Shown: positions 6,619 to 17,169, numbered from the stretch's first letter. The stretch: DNA of 30,583 nucleotides from Collinsella sp. (GCA_022720335.1 JAIHVJ010000023.1:1-30583); one strand, 5' to 3'. Numbers and translations are program-made. Notes: generated by a model from the letters alone, not told the origin.

Positions 6619-7572
6619 TTAGCCGTGGAAGCGAGCTGTGGGTGCAAGCGGCTGTTCACGAAAGACGCGCTCGACGGCAGCGCGGTATTCGTCGACCTTT
6701 TTGGTCTTGCGTACGATCTTGTGGACGGTAGCGGGATCAGCGAAAGCGCACTTGGCGTAGAACCACCACTCCTTCATGCGGAAGACCGCATTGCCGCCAA
6801 TCTCTTCTGCATATGCCGCAAACAGCGTGTCGTGGAAGCGCTGCAGCTCAGCAGCCGTTGCAGCAGGGCCGCCCTTGACCATGCGAGCCAGAGCGGGGTT
6901 CGCGAGCAGGCCACGCCCCAACATCACATGGCGCGTGCCGGGATAGGCCTCCACCAGCGCGTCCATATCCTCAAGATCAAAAATGTCACCGTTATAGGCC
7001 ACGGGGAACGGCGCACGCTCCAGCGTCTCGCCATAAAACTCTTTGCGCGGCAAGCCCGTATAGCGGTCCTTCTGTACGCGCGGATGCACGATCAGCTCTG
7101 CCAACGGCATGCGGCAATACAGATCGAGCACGCGCTCGTATTCGTCGTCATTCTCCAGCCCCAGCCTGGTCTTTACCGACACCGGCAACGGCGACCGCTC
7201 GCACACATCGCTTAAGAACGCCTCGAGCTCGTCGAGATTGCGCAAGAAACCCGAGCCCTTGCCCTTGGCGACAACCGTTCCCGAAGGGCAACCCAAGTTG
7301 AGATTGACCTCGCGGTAGCCCATGTCGGCGAGCACCTGTGCCGCCCACACAAACTCGTCCGCGTTCTTGGACATCAGCTGAGGCACCACGTTGAGCCCCT
7401 GGTTATTGGCAGGATCGATCTCCTTAAACGCCTTGCCGCCAAAGCGGTTTCCCACCCGCGGCGGCGGCAAAAACGGCGTGTAATAGCAATCGAGCGCACC
7501 GAAGCACTCCGCATGCACGCGACGGAACACATGCCCGGTAATCCCCTCCATAGGGGCCAGCGAAAGGATCAT
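6619..7572 (-). CDS. tRNA-dihydrouridine synthase (Dus family)
   Basis: A 317-residue flavoenzyme reducing uridine to dihydrouridine in tRNA. It shows the N-terminal FMN motif SLAPMEGITGHVFRR, the catalytic cysteine in NLNLGCPSGTV (C95), the KGKGSGFL loop (103-110), VSVKTRLG, the HPR strand (IVHPRVQKDRYTG), NGDIFDLED and VMLGRGLLANPAL for FMN phosphate binding. Length and motif order are normal for the family. Subfamily (and thus target position in tRNA) cannot be assigned by eye. The gene is convergent with the small gene at 6201 and separated from it by two hairpins. The ATG at 7572 has a purine-rich stretch (AGAGAAGAGTAG) upstream. Confidence 0.9.
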   Translation of the reverse strand: MILSLAPMEGITGHVFRRVHAECFGALDCYYTPFLPPPRVGNRFGGKAFKEIDPANNQGLNVVPQLMSKNADEFVWAAQVLADMGYREVNLNLGCPSGTVVAKGKGSGFLRNLDELEAFLSDVCERSPLPVSVKTRLGLENDDEYERVLDLYCRMPLAELIVHPRVQKDRYTGLPRKEFYGETLERAPFPVAYNGDIFDLEDMDALVEAYPGTRHVMLGRGLLANPALARMVKGGPAATAAELQRFHDTLFAAYAEEIGGNAVFRMKEWWFYAKCAFADPATVHKIVRKTKKVDEYRAAVERVFREQPLAPTARFHG

Positions 7573-7595
7573 CTACTCTTCTCTCATATCAACAC

Positions 7596-7622
7596 AACAA
7601 AGGGGCCGTCCCTTTGTCACAT
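7596..7622. repeat. TGTGACAAAGGG palindrome family, partial copy
   Basis: ACAAAGGGGCCGTCCCTTTGTCACAT keeps the inner arms and the full right arm (as two parts: ACAAAGGG and TCCCTTTGTCACAT) but its outer left arm is degenerate. Other copies are at 7905-7935 and 14091-14123. Confidence 0.6.
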
Positions 7623-7706
7623 GCATTATGCCTTGCGCTTCAGGCGATTCACAAGGAAGAGGTAGCTACTGAACGATGACCACCCTCCAGCCGCACCCCA
7701 TACAAC

Positions 7707-7889
7707 GAGGTTTAATACTTTTCCCGAGAAGTGAACGAGTGAAAACGGGCCCCCGAAGCATCGGCACTTTCGAGATGCAATTTCCTGCGGTTTTGCCAGC
7801 CAAATCCTGCGGGTTTGACGTCTAAAAATGTCGATGCTTCGGAGGTCCAAGTATGGCCGTTCACTTCTCGGAAAAGTATTAGACCTCGA
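7707..7889. repeat. 183-base inverted-repeat (MITE-like) element
   Basis: Outer arms 7707-7738 and 7859-7889 (CGAGGTYTAATACTTTTCC.GAGAAGTGAACG, one indel and one substitution) and inner arms 7754-7764 and 7833-7843 (CCGAAGCATCG) are inverted. The centre carries TCCTGCGG twice and a CGACATTTTTAGACG stretch (minus strand) resembling the hairpin A loop. No protein is encoded. A non-autonomous element or structured RNA is likely. Confidence 0.65.
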
Positions 7890-7904
7890 TTTACATGCCA
7901 CTCA

Positions 7905-7935
7905 ATGTGACAAAGTGGCTGCTCCTTTGTCACAT
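7905..7935. repeat. TGTGACAAAGGG palindrome family, imperfect copy
   Basis: AATGTGACAAAG and CTTTGTCACATT form perfect 12-base arms around TGGCTGC. Same family as 14091-14123. Confidence 0.7.
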
Positions 7936-7941
7936 TCGATG

Positions 7942-7970
7942 AAAAAGGGCACCGATGTTAGTCGATGCCC
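7942..7970 (-). terminator. Rho-independent terminator of the MFS/carbamoyltransferase operon
   Basis: On the minus strand GGGCATCG (7970-7963) pairs with CGGTGCCC (7954-7947, one G-U) and is followed by TTTTT (7946-7942). It lies 50 bases past the MFS stop codon. Confidence 0.75.
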
Positions 7971-8020
7971 CAAAGCGGCTGCAGGTTAAGCCCTACAGCG
8001 TATGTCTAAGACGAATCGAA

Positions 8021-9286
8021 CTATTCGTCCCAGGAGAGGTTCTTACCAGTCTTTTTTGCCAGCAGCAAGAACAGGCCGATAATAACGTTGCATGCGATGC
8101 AGAAGATGAAGACGCCCTGGAAGGAGCCGACAAGCTCATAGACCTTCATCATAACGGGCATGCCAAAGGCGCCGACGATATAGCCCACGGAGCAGATCAG
8201 CGCGAAGATGCGACCGAAATCGCGGGAGCCAAAGACATCCATAACCAAAACGGTCAGGGCAGTGCCAGCGATGACGTACATTACGTCGTTCACGCCTGCT
8301 GCGAGGATGCTGAGCGTCGAGTTGCCGCTGCTCATCATGAGCATGACAAAGGAGAGGATGGAGACAGCGAGCCAGCCCAGAATGGCCTTCGTGCTGCCGA
8401 ACCTATCGCAAGTGGTGCCGACGATCGGATTGAGGAACAGATCGAAGAGCGATGCAGCGGATACCATGAAGCCGCCCACCATGGGGCTAAAACCAACCTC
8501 GGAAGCATACGTCGGGAAGAGCTGGTTCATGCAGCAAGTGAGCTGAACGAGACAGAGGAAGCCGATGCAGAAGAAGAAGGCAGGCGACTTAATGGCGCGC
8601 GCATAGCTAACGCCACGCGTGCTATCCTCGGTCGTCTCCTCGGTCTCGGTGACCGTCTCGCCCTCGACGTAGCCATAGGGCAGCATGCCCTTGTCCTGAG
8701 GCTTATAGCGAATAATCAGGACGGAAGCGGGGAGAATGAGCACGGCGGAGACGCCAGCGAGCACCAGATAGCCAGTCCTCCAGCCAGCGGCCTCGATGAC
8801 AGAGGTGATGACGGGGCTCATGATGAGCATGTAAATCGAGTTCACTGCCCAAGCGAGACCGATTGCCAGGCCACCAGATTTTTTGAACCACTGGTCAATA
8901 ACGTCGGACATGGCGACGCCGGTGGTGAAGGCGAAGCAAACGCCAATCAGGGCGCCAGCGGCGATGAACATCCAGACTTCGGTGTAGAAGGCCATGCCTG
9001 CGCCGGCAGCAAGCAAAATAAGCTCGACAACGGGGAGCCAAACCTTGCCAACGACCTTGGGAATGAGTTTTCCGACAAACGGAAGAGCCGCCGCAAGACC
9101 AATGAGCGTTGCGGTGAAGTAATACGAGAAGATGGAATAGTCAAACCCGAACTCCTCGCACACGGGTGCGACGAAGGAGCCCGCGATGACGCTATAGGAT
9201 CCGGTCGTGCCGGCAGACATAAGGCCGAGCGCGATTACGAGAACCCATGCGTAAACCTTGCTGCTCTTTAACTTTGCATTTTCCAT
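8021..9286 (-). CDS. MFS transporter (OFA/MCT-like), paralogue 1
   Basis: A 421-residue, 12-helix major facilitator. The first half has GLMSAGTTGSYSVIAGSFVAPVCEEFGFDYSIFSYYFT and GVAMSDVIDQWFKKSGGLAIGLAWAVNS; a charged loop (VEGETVTETEETTEDS) separates the halves. The pattern of a long first loop with APVCEEFG/YSIFSYYFT is reminiscent of the oxalate:formate/monocarboxylate branch. The start at 9286 follows AGGAGC; the longer frame to 9319 overlaps the preceding gene. Only 11 bases separate it from the carbamoyltransferase stop, so they are one operon. The likely role is uptake of the pathway substrate or substrate/product exchange (inference). A close paralogue lies at 12666-13946. Confidence 0.88.
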   Translation of the reverse strand: MENAKLKSSKVYAWVLVIALGLMSAGTTGSYSVIAGSFVAPVCEEFGFDYSIFSYYFTATLIGLAAALPFVGKLIPKVVGKVWLPVVELILLAAGAGMAFYTEVWMFIAAGALIGVCFAFTTGVAMSDVIDQWFKKSGGLAIGLAWAVNSIYMLIMSPVITSVIEAAGWRTGYLVLAGVSAVLILPASVLIIRYKPQDKGMLPYGYVEGETVTETEETTEDSTRGVSYARAIKSPAFFFCIGFLCLVQLTCCMNQLFPTYASEVGFSPMVGGFMVSAASLFDLFLNPIVGTTCDRFGSTKAILGWLAVSILSFVMLMMSSGNSTLSILAAGVNDVMYVIAGTALTVLVMDVFGSRDFGRIFALICSVGYIVGAFGMPVMMKVYELVGSFQGVFIFCIACNVIIGLFLLLAKKTGKNLSWDE

Positions 9287-9297
9287 TGATACAGCTC

Positions 9298-10362
9298 CTA
9301 GAGACCCAGAAGGGCACACATAACGGCCTTGATGGTGTGCTGACGGTTCTCTGCCTCACGGAAGATGACCGAAGCGTTGGCCTCAAAGCACTCGTCGGCA
9401 ATCTCAAAGCCCTCGGTGATGATTTCGCGATGGAGGTCGTTCTTGCACTGGTCGAGGAGCATTTTGCCGACACGGTGATCTGCGTTATGGACAGAGGGAA
9501 GCTCATGCATGCAGAAGATGTCGGGATTGTTGGTGCGCTTGCACAGCTCGCTGGTGACGCGATAGGGGTACAAAGACTCGGCATCGCCCAGCCAGGAGTT
9601 GTAGTCGTCGGGATCCAGAACCTCTTCGCCGCACTCGGGGTTGATGTAGCGCCACTCCTCGGTAACGATAACGTCAACGCCATCCAGGGCATCGAGGTCA
9701 GAGGTGATGGTAAAGGTCCTATTGGGAGCGTACTTGGCGTAGCAGGCCTCCACCTCTTCGATCATTTCCTTGCACATCTGATGACGGAGGTCGTCGGGGC
9801 CGATGGCGAGGAAGTCCATGTCGAGCATAGCGCACAGACGGCCATACCACACTGGGGCGCCGGCGCAGTTGCCAACGAAAGCCATCTTCTTGCCGCGGCT
9901 CGTACGCAGACCGCCCCATTGCTCTTCCATCGTAAGAGCGTCAGCGAGCATCTGAGTCGGGTGATCGCCGAGAGTAAGGGCATTGATGACCGGGATGTCA
10001 ACCAGGTCGGCGACGTCATAGAGGAACTGCTCGTCCTTCTGTGCGCGGTAGACGATGAGATCGTACATGCCGTTAAAGACGCGCATGGCATCCTTGACGG
10101 TCTCGCAGTCACCCATGTGGGAGTTGGTCAGATAAGTGAAGCCCATGCCCAAATCATTGCAGGAGGTCTCGAATGCGCAACGAGTACGGGTCGAGCCCCA
10201 CTCAAAGTTGGCGAGGACGTTTTTGCCGGGGAAGTAGCGCTGGTCGACACCAGACTTCTTCTGAGCCTTAAGGTTCCAGGCAAGATCGATGAGATAGCGG
10301 AAATCCTCGGAGGAGAGATCATGGATGTTGATGTAGTCGCGACCGCGGAGGCTGTTGTTCAT
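9298..10362 (-). CDS. Ornithine/putrescine-type carbamoyltransferase with altered amine site
   Basis: A 354-residue aspartate/ornithine carbamoyltransferase-family enzyme. The carbamoyl-phosphate site is intact: STRTR (57-61) and HPTQ (134-137). The C-terminal AENRQHTIKAVMCALL helix is ornithine-carbamoyltransferase-like. The amine-side motifs differ: the usual HCLP loop reads MHELP (285-289, Glu287 in place of Cys), and the usual DVWVSMG loop reads TEEWRYINPE (234-243). Beside a deiminase, the expected reaction is phosphorolysis of a ureido compound to carbamoyl phosphate and an amine, as in the agmatine pathway. The substitutions suggest a substrate other than ornithine, and perhaps other than putrescine. 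The ATG at 10362 has AAAGGAAAT upstream. Confidence 0.85.
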   Translation of the reverse strand: MNNSLRGRDYINIHDLSSEDFRYLIDLAWNLKAQKKSGVDQRYFPGKNVLANFEWGSTRTRCAFETSCNDLGMGFTYLTNSHMGDCETVKDAMRVFNGMYDLIVYRAQKDEQFLYDVADLVDIPVINALTLGDHPTQMLADALTMEEQWGGLRTSRGKKMAFVGNCAGAPVWYGRLCAMLDMDFLAIGPDDLRHQMCKEMIEEVEACYAKYAPNRTFTITSDLDALDGVDVIVTEEWRYINPECGEEVLDPDDYNSWLGDAESLYPYRVTSELCKRTNNPDIFCMHELPSVHNADHRVGKMLLDQCKNDLHREIITEGFEIADECFEANASVIFREAENRQHTIKAVMCALLGL

Positions 10363-10406
10363 GCCTATTTCCTTTCGAATTATTATCAAAATTATTGTTG
10401 AATGTG

Positions 10407-10438
10407 TCCCCGAGGAAAACACGGATATCCCTCGGGGA
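10407..10438 (-). promoter_or_regulatory. Hairpin between deiminase and carbamoyltransferase genes
   Basis: Perfect 9-base arms TCCCCGAGG/CCTCGGGGA (10407-10415, 10430-10438) with a 14-base loop, in the 123-base gap inside the operon. There is no T-run on the minus strand, so RNA stabilisation or processing is more likely than full termination. Confidence 0.5.
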
Positions 10439-10485
10439 GCGGTACATGTGGCGCCTAAGCCAAAGAGCGCAGGCTCTAAGGCTCA

Positions 10486-11724
10486 CTAACGACTGGCCGC
10501 CACGTCCTTAGTCCAGCAGTGCACGCCGCCGCCGGACAGGTTAAGCGCGAGGGAATCAATCATGATGACTTTGCGATCGGGGAAGCAGCTCTCAAGAACT
10601 GCCTTGGCCTGCTCATCCTTCTCTTTCACGACCTCGCTCATGCCCTCGTGGTAATAACGCTGGCCAAGAACGACGCCGTTGCAAATCAGGAAGTTGCAGT
10701 AGCTCGCTGCGGCGTAGAAGTGGACGGGGCCCTCGGGCCAGGGGGTGCCATCCATAAACTTGCCGCCCATTTCGTCGATGAAGCCCTTATAGAGCTCGTA
10801 ATCTTCATCGCCAGGGGCGATAACGACTTCAATAGGCTCGGCGGTGGGCATACGAACGATCTCGAAGGGCTTGCCCTCCCAGTCCGTTTCGTTGCTCAGG
10901 ATCTCGTAGGCTGCCTCAATGCGGCGACGAGACTCTGCTCCAGCCTTGCTCGAGGCTGCCTCTTCATCGGACACCTCGGCAAGAAGAATCTTGTTCGGAG
11001 TGATAAAGCGACACATCTCATCAATGTGAGCTGCAAAGCTCACGCCAAAGACGGGAGTTCCGTCTTCCTTCTCGTCGAGGATGCCCAGTCGATAGTCGTC
11101 GTCCTCGAGCATAGGCTGCGGAAGCCAGATAACCTTGTTGAGGTTGTAGATGCGCTTATACTCGGCCTCTACTTCCTCTTTCGTGAACTCGGGATTACGC
11201 TTGCGGCATTCCGTGTCCTCGATGGCGATCAGAGTGCCGTGACCGTCAAACTCGCGGTCACCGCCCTCCGAAACCATTTCGGAATTGACGATATCGAAGC
11301 AACCGAGCGCAACCGCCATGTGAACGGCTGCCTTACGTGCGGACTGGCACTCCGGGGAGTTCTTGTCCCACACGCCGTAATAGGTCCAAGCGGGGTTGAC
11401 CATATAAGAATGGCCCTTGTCGTCGACCATGATGCTGGGACCGTTGTCGCGGACATAGAAGTTGGAGTCTTCGAACTGCGTGATCTCGATGCGATCGAGA
11501 TCAACCCCCTCCTCCTTCAGGCGCGAGCAAGCCTCCTCATAGGAGCCGGGGGTGCCGCAATTGAGGTTGACCGTAACGTCGCCATACTCGAGCAGAGCCT
11601 TGATCACGTCAACGCAGGGCTGGCGGTTATCGTAGCCCTCTGCACGGATGTAATCGGGAAGCCATGTCACATAGACGTTGGAGCGCTTCTCGAACTCGCC
11701 CGGCATACGATAGTTCTCGTACAT
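10486..11724 (-). CDS. Agmatine deiminase family (PAD_porph) guanidino hydrolase
   Basis: A 412-residue member of the guanidino-group-modifying family. Conserved positions are VRDNGP (91-96), EGGDREFDG (153-161), the catalytic His/Asp in HIDEMCRF (H233, D235) and the nucleophilic Cys in SGGGVHCWT (C403). YCNFLICNGVVLG (342-354) is the usual penultimate motif. Compared with classical agmatine deiminases, a longer acidic stretch (about 204-231) lies between WLP and the catalytic HID. The reaction would be guanidino group + water to ureido group + ammonia. Agmatine is the default guess, but the neighbours leave this open. The start at 11724 follows GGAAGGA; a longer frame reaches 11994 but covers the divergent promoter region. 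Confidence 0.87.
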   Translation of the reverse strand: MYENYRMPGEFEKRSNVYVTWLPDYIRAEGYDNRQPCVDVIKALLEYGDVTVNLNCGTPGSYEEACSRLKEEGVDLDRIEITQFEDSNFYVRDNGPSIMVDDKGHSYMVNPAWTYYGVWDKNSPECQSARKAAVHMAVALGCFDIVNSEMVSEGGDREFDGHGTLIAIEDTECRKRNPEFTKEEVEAEYKRIYNLNKVIWLPQPMLEDDDYRLGILDEKEDGTPVFGVSFAAHIDEMCRFITPNKILLAEVSDEEAASSKAGAESRRRIEAAYEILSNETDWEGKPFEIVRMPTAEPIEVVIAPGDEDYELYKGFIDEMGGKFMDGTPWPEGPVHFYAAASYCNFLICNGVVLGQRYYHEGMSEVVKEKDEQAKAVLESCFPDRKVIMIDSLALNLSGGGVHCWTKDVAASR

Positions 11725-11806
11725 GGTTGGTCCTTCCGTCGGGTTTCCCGCGATGCTGTCCGGCCGCGACAATAGCGGGGTTTCACCTGCTATAGTACTA
11801 CTATAC

Positions 11807-11820
11807 CTACCGTTCGGTAG
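11807..11820. promoter_or_regulatory. TetR-type operator O1, CTACCG-TT-CGGTAG
   Basis: Perfect 6-base inverted arms around TT in the intergenic region between the deiminase (minus) and tetR (plus). Related sites are at 11856, 13984 and 14051. Binding by the adjacent TetR protein is inferred. Confidence 0.65.
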
Positions 11821-11855
11821 ATAATTTTGAATAATTTCCGCTCGCCTACTGATAC

Positions 11856-11869
11856 ATACCGTTCGCCGT
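11856..11869. promoter_or_regulatory. TetR-type operator O2, ATACCGTTCGCCGT
   Basis: Shares TACCGTTCG with O1 and lies 80 bases upstream of the tetR start, so it may mediate autoregulation. Weaker symmetry than O1. Confidence 0.45.
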
Positions 11870-11948
11870 ATATAGTGGTCATGTTTGGACACGAATTGAT
11901 GTTCCGTTGCCATCCTTAATAATGTTGGTAGTGCGGAAGTGATTTGCA

Positions 11949-12527
11949 ATGGAGAAATGCAGCGTGAGCACAAGAAAAAAAATATTGGACGCAATGTACG
12001 ATCTTGTGGCAGAAGTCGGTTATGACAAAGCGTCTATCGGAAAGATTTGCGACTTTGTCGGTATATCCAAGCCGTCGGTGTACTACTACTTTCCCTCAAA
12101 AGAGGAGATTTTCACTACGCTCTTGGACAGCATGTTTCCGACCATTGACTATCAGCGCGACTACTCGCTAATAGTCGATAGGGACGGGTTCAAGGCCGCG
12201 CTTATCGAGCTCGGCAATTCAGTTATAGGTGGCTATCGAAGCGATGAAAAGCGCCGGCGCGTGCTGGCCGAGGTTAGCGTTCAAGCAAATCGAATTCCTG
12301 CAGTTCAGGAACGTCAAGCGACGGCGACCAAACGAACCATGGATGCGCTTAAAGACATCCTTCTTCATGGTGTAGAGATTGGCGCGTTTTCCGATAGCGC
12401 CGACGTAATGCTCTACGTACAAATTCTTTATACCGTTCTGGAGGGAGCAAGCAATACGGTCGCTCAAGGTGAGGATATTGATGAGAAAGCGGTTTGGGCG
12501 GGAATAGTCGAGCTTATGTTCAAATAA
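11949..12527 (+). CDS. TetR/AcrR-family transcriptional regulator
   Basis: A 192-residue regulator with the N-terminal TetR helix-turn-helix: TRKKILDAMYDLVAEVGYDKASIGKICDFVGISKPSVYYYFPSKEEIF (about 8-55), followed by a helical ligand domain. It is transcribed divergently from the deiminase operon and convergently with the second MFS gene. Matching palindromes lie before both catabolic units, so it probably represses them until an inducer (pathway substrate or product) binds. GGAAGTG is upstream of the ATG. Codon use is more AT-rich than in the deiminase and carbamoyltransferase genes, as it is in the second MFS gene, hinting at a different history. Confidence 0.9.
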   Translation: MEKCSVSTRKKILDAMYDLVAEVGYDKASIGKICDFVGISKPSVYYYFPSKEEIFTTLLDSMFPTIDYQRDYSLIVDRDGFKAALIELGNSVIGGYRSDEKRRRVLAEVSVQANRIPAVQERQATATKRTMDALKDILLHGVEIGAFSDSADVMLYVQILYTVLEGASNTVAQGEDIDEKAVWAGIVELMFK

Positions 12528-12588
12528 ACCAGCCAAGCTGAAGCGCATGTTGGCACCCATGGTGCCTGCGGGCAACCTTTAAAACGAA

Positions 12589-12630
12589 AACAGGGGTCGA
12601 CTCCAGTCTGGCTTGGAGTCGACCCCTGTT
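12589..12630. terminator. Bidirectional terminator between tetR and MFS 2
   Basis: Perfect 17-base arms AACAGGGGTCGACTCCA (12589-12605) and complement (12614-12630) with an 8-base loop. An A-rich stretch on the left provides a T-run for minus-strand transcription. It lies between convergent stop codons. Confidence 0.85.
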
Positions 12631-12665
12631 GCGTGGCAATCTATGCCGATGCAAATCGGCGCTTA

Positions 12666-13946
12666 TTACTTTTCAGCAGCCTTATTGAGAAAGCCGGAAA
12701 CGATAGCAAACGCAGCAATCATAAGGTTGCAGGCAATGCAGAAGATAAATACTCCCTGGAATGACCCTGCCATGCCGTAAACCTTCATCATGACCGGCAT
12801 TCCAAAAGCACCGACGACATAGCCCGCTGAGCAAACGATCGAATAGATCCTTCCAAAATCGCGTGATCCAAAGAGCGAGAGGAGAAGCATCGGCATTGCG
12901 GTTCCAACGATGGCGAACATGACATCGTTTACACCAGCTGCAATGATGGAAACGGTCTCATTGCTTCCGCCAATGATAAGAAGCAGGAATGAAAGAATGC
13001 TGACACCTGTCCATGCGACCGTTGCTTTAATAGCGCCAAGCTTGTCGCATGTTTTGCCCACGAAGGGATTTAGGAAGATATCGGAGAGTGAAGCTGCCGA
13101 GACCATTAAGCTTCCTACGATAGGATTGAAACCGACCTCGCTTGCATAGGTTGGAAACAGCTGGTTCATGCAGCAGGTGAGCTGCGCCACGCAAAGCAAG
13201 AGGACACAGAGAATAAAAGACGGCGTTTTCGCGGCATCGCGGAGTGCCATGCCCGAAAGGACATCTTCCTGCTCATCGGCGCTGCAGCTCTCATGGGTTT
13301 CGGAGGCGGTCTCTCCGTACGGAAGCATATTGCGATCAGAGGGGTTAAGGCGAATGATAAATGCGCTTGCAGGCAAAATCATAGCTGCAGAAACGGCCGC
13401 AAGCACGATGTATCCCGTACGCCAGCCTTGCTGCTCGATGACCAGTGTAATGACAGGACTCAATAACAGCGTGCAGAGAGAATTAACGCCCCAAGCGAGG
13501 CCGATGGCGAGACCGGACGATTTGCTGAACCATTGGTCAATGACATCGGACATGCAGACGCCCGTTGTAAACGAAAAGCAGATGCCGATCACTGCGGCGG
13601 AGACGGTGAACATCCAGACCTCGGTGTAGAACGCCATTGCGGCGCCGGCGGCAATAAGGACGAGTTCAATGCAAATATGCCATGGTTTGCCGATTACTTT
13701 TGGAATGAAGCGACTCAAAAGCGGAAGCCCAAGCGCAAGGCCAAGAAGAATCGCGGTGAAATAGAAAGAAAAAGAAGTGTAGTCAAAGCCCAGATCTTCA
13801 CATACTGGAGCAACGAATGAGCCGGCAATAATGCTATATGTGCCAGTTGTTCCGGCGGACATTAAGCCGAGCGCAATAACGACGACCCAAGCAAATGCGC
13901 CGCTTTCACGGAGACAATCTTTTTTGGCTGGTGTGGTGAGAGTCAT
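12666..13946 (-). CDS. MFS transporter (OFA/MCT-like), paralogue 2
   Basis: A 426-residue, 12-helix transporter, clearly paralogous to the product of 8021-9286: shared blocks include VVIALGLMSAGTTGTYS, IAGSFVAPVCEDLGFDY, SDVIDQWFSKSSGLAIGLAW, QLTCCMNQLFPTYASEVGF and GAFGMPVMMKVY. The halves are joined by a variable acidic loop (ASETHESCSADEQED). The start at 13946 follows ATGGAGC; a longer frame to 14021 crosses the operator region. It stands alone as a one-gene unit with two operator-like sites upstream. Having two carriers may allow uptake of one compound and export of another, or two related substrates (inference). Confidence 0.88.
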   Translation of the reverse strand: MTLTTPAKKDCLRESGAFAWVVVIALGLMSAGTTGTYSIIAGSFVAPVCEDLGFDYTSFSFYFTAILLGLALGLPLLSRFIPKVIGKPWHICIELVLIAAGAAMAFYTEVWMFTVSAAVIGICFSFTTGVCMSDVIDQWFSKSSGLAIGLAWGVNSLCTLLLSPVITLVIEQQGWRTGYIVLAAVSAAMILPASAFIIRLNPSDRNMLPYGETASETHESCSADEQEDVLSGMALRDAAKTPSFILCVLLLCVAQLTCCMNQLFPTYASEVGFNPIVGSLMVSAASLSDIFLNPFVGKTCDKLGAIKATVAWTGVSILSFLLLIIGGSNETVSIIAAGVNDVMFAIVGTAMPMLLLSLFGSRDFGRIYSIVCSAGYVVGAFGMPVMMKVYGMAGSFQGVFIFCIACNLMIAAFAIVSGFLNKAAEK

Positions 13947-13983
13947 GGTTGCTCCATTTCTATCGGCAATACATCCTATATGC

Positions 13984-13997
13984 CTACCGATAGGTAT
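13984..13997. promoter_or_regulatory. TetR-type operator O3, CTACCGATAGGTAT
   Basis: Matches O1 at 11 of 14 positions and lies 38 bases upstream of the MFS 2 start codon, in the expected promoter region. Confidence 0.5.
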
Positions 13998-14050
13998 ATA
14001 AACCAGAGGACTCTTCGTCAAGCATTAAGCGGGGAGGGGGAGTTCTTAAC

Positions 14051-14064
14051 CTGCCGAACGGTAA
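14051..14064. promoter_or_regulatory. TetR-type operator O4, CTGCCGAACGGTAA
   Basis: Matches the complement of O1 at 12 of 14 positions. Second site upstream of MFS 2. Confidence 0.5.
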
Positions 14065-14090
14065 TTAGACCCCGTTTTCGCAAGGGTCTC

Positions 14091-14121
14091 AATGTGACAA
14101 AGGGACTGTCCCTTTGTCACA

Positions 14122-14123
<2 letters not shown>
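14091..14123. repeat. TGTGACAAAGGG palindrome family, perfect copy
   Basis: AATGTGACAAAGGGAC (14091-14106), T, then the exact inverse (14108-14123): 16-base arms with one central base. It overlaps the first base of the ABC exporter's stop codon and may serve as its terminator, but copies at 7596 and 7905 show it is a dispersed repeat. Confidence 0.8.

Positions 14124-17169
<3,046 letters not shown>

Larger units (their letters stand above)
7573..8020. other. Gene-free interval of nested repeats
   Basis: These 448 bases hold two TGTGACAAAGGG-type palindromes (7596-7622, 7905-7935) that flank an inverted-repeat element (7707-7889), then the terminator of the MFS gene (7942-7970). Open frames of 70-90 codons on the minus strand here only follow the inverted repeats and have no recognisable homology. 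Confidence 0.7.

Noticed and set aside
7626..7933. Two minus-strand frames of 73-91 codons in the repeat interval
   Set aside because: They follow the arms of an inverted-repeat element, lack ribosome sites and have no recognisable homology.
7955..9271. 438-codon plus-strand frame over MFS gene 1
   Set aside because: Antisense to a clear 12-helix transporter; highly charged composition with no domain.
9247..10401. 384-codon plus-strand frame over the carbamoyltransferase
   Set aside because: Antisense shadow; no family motif.
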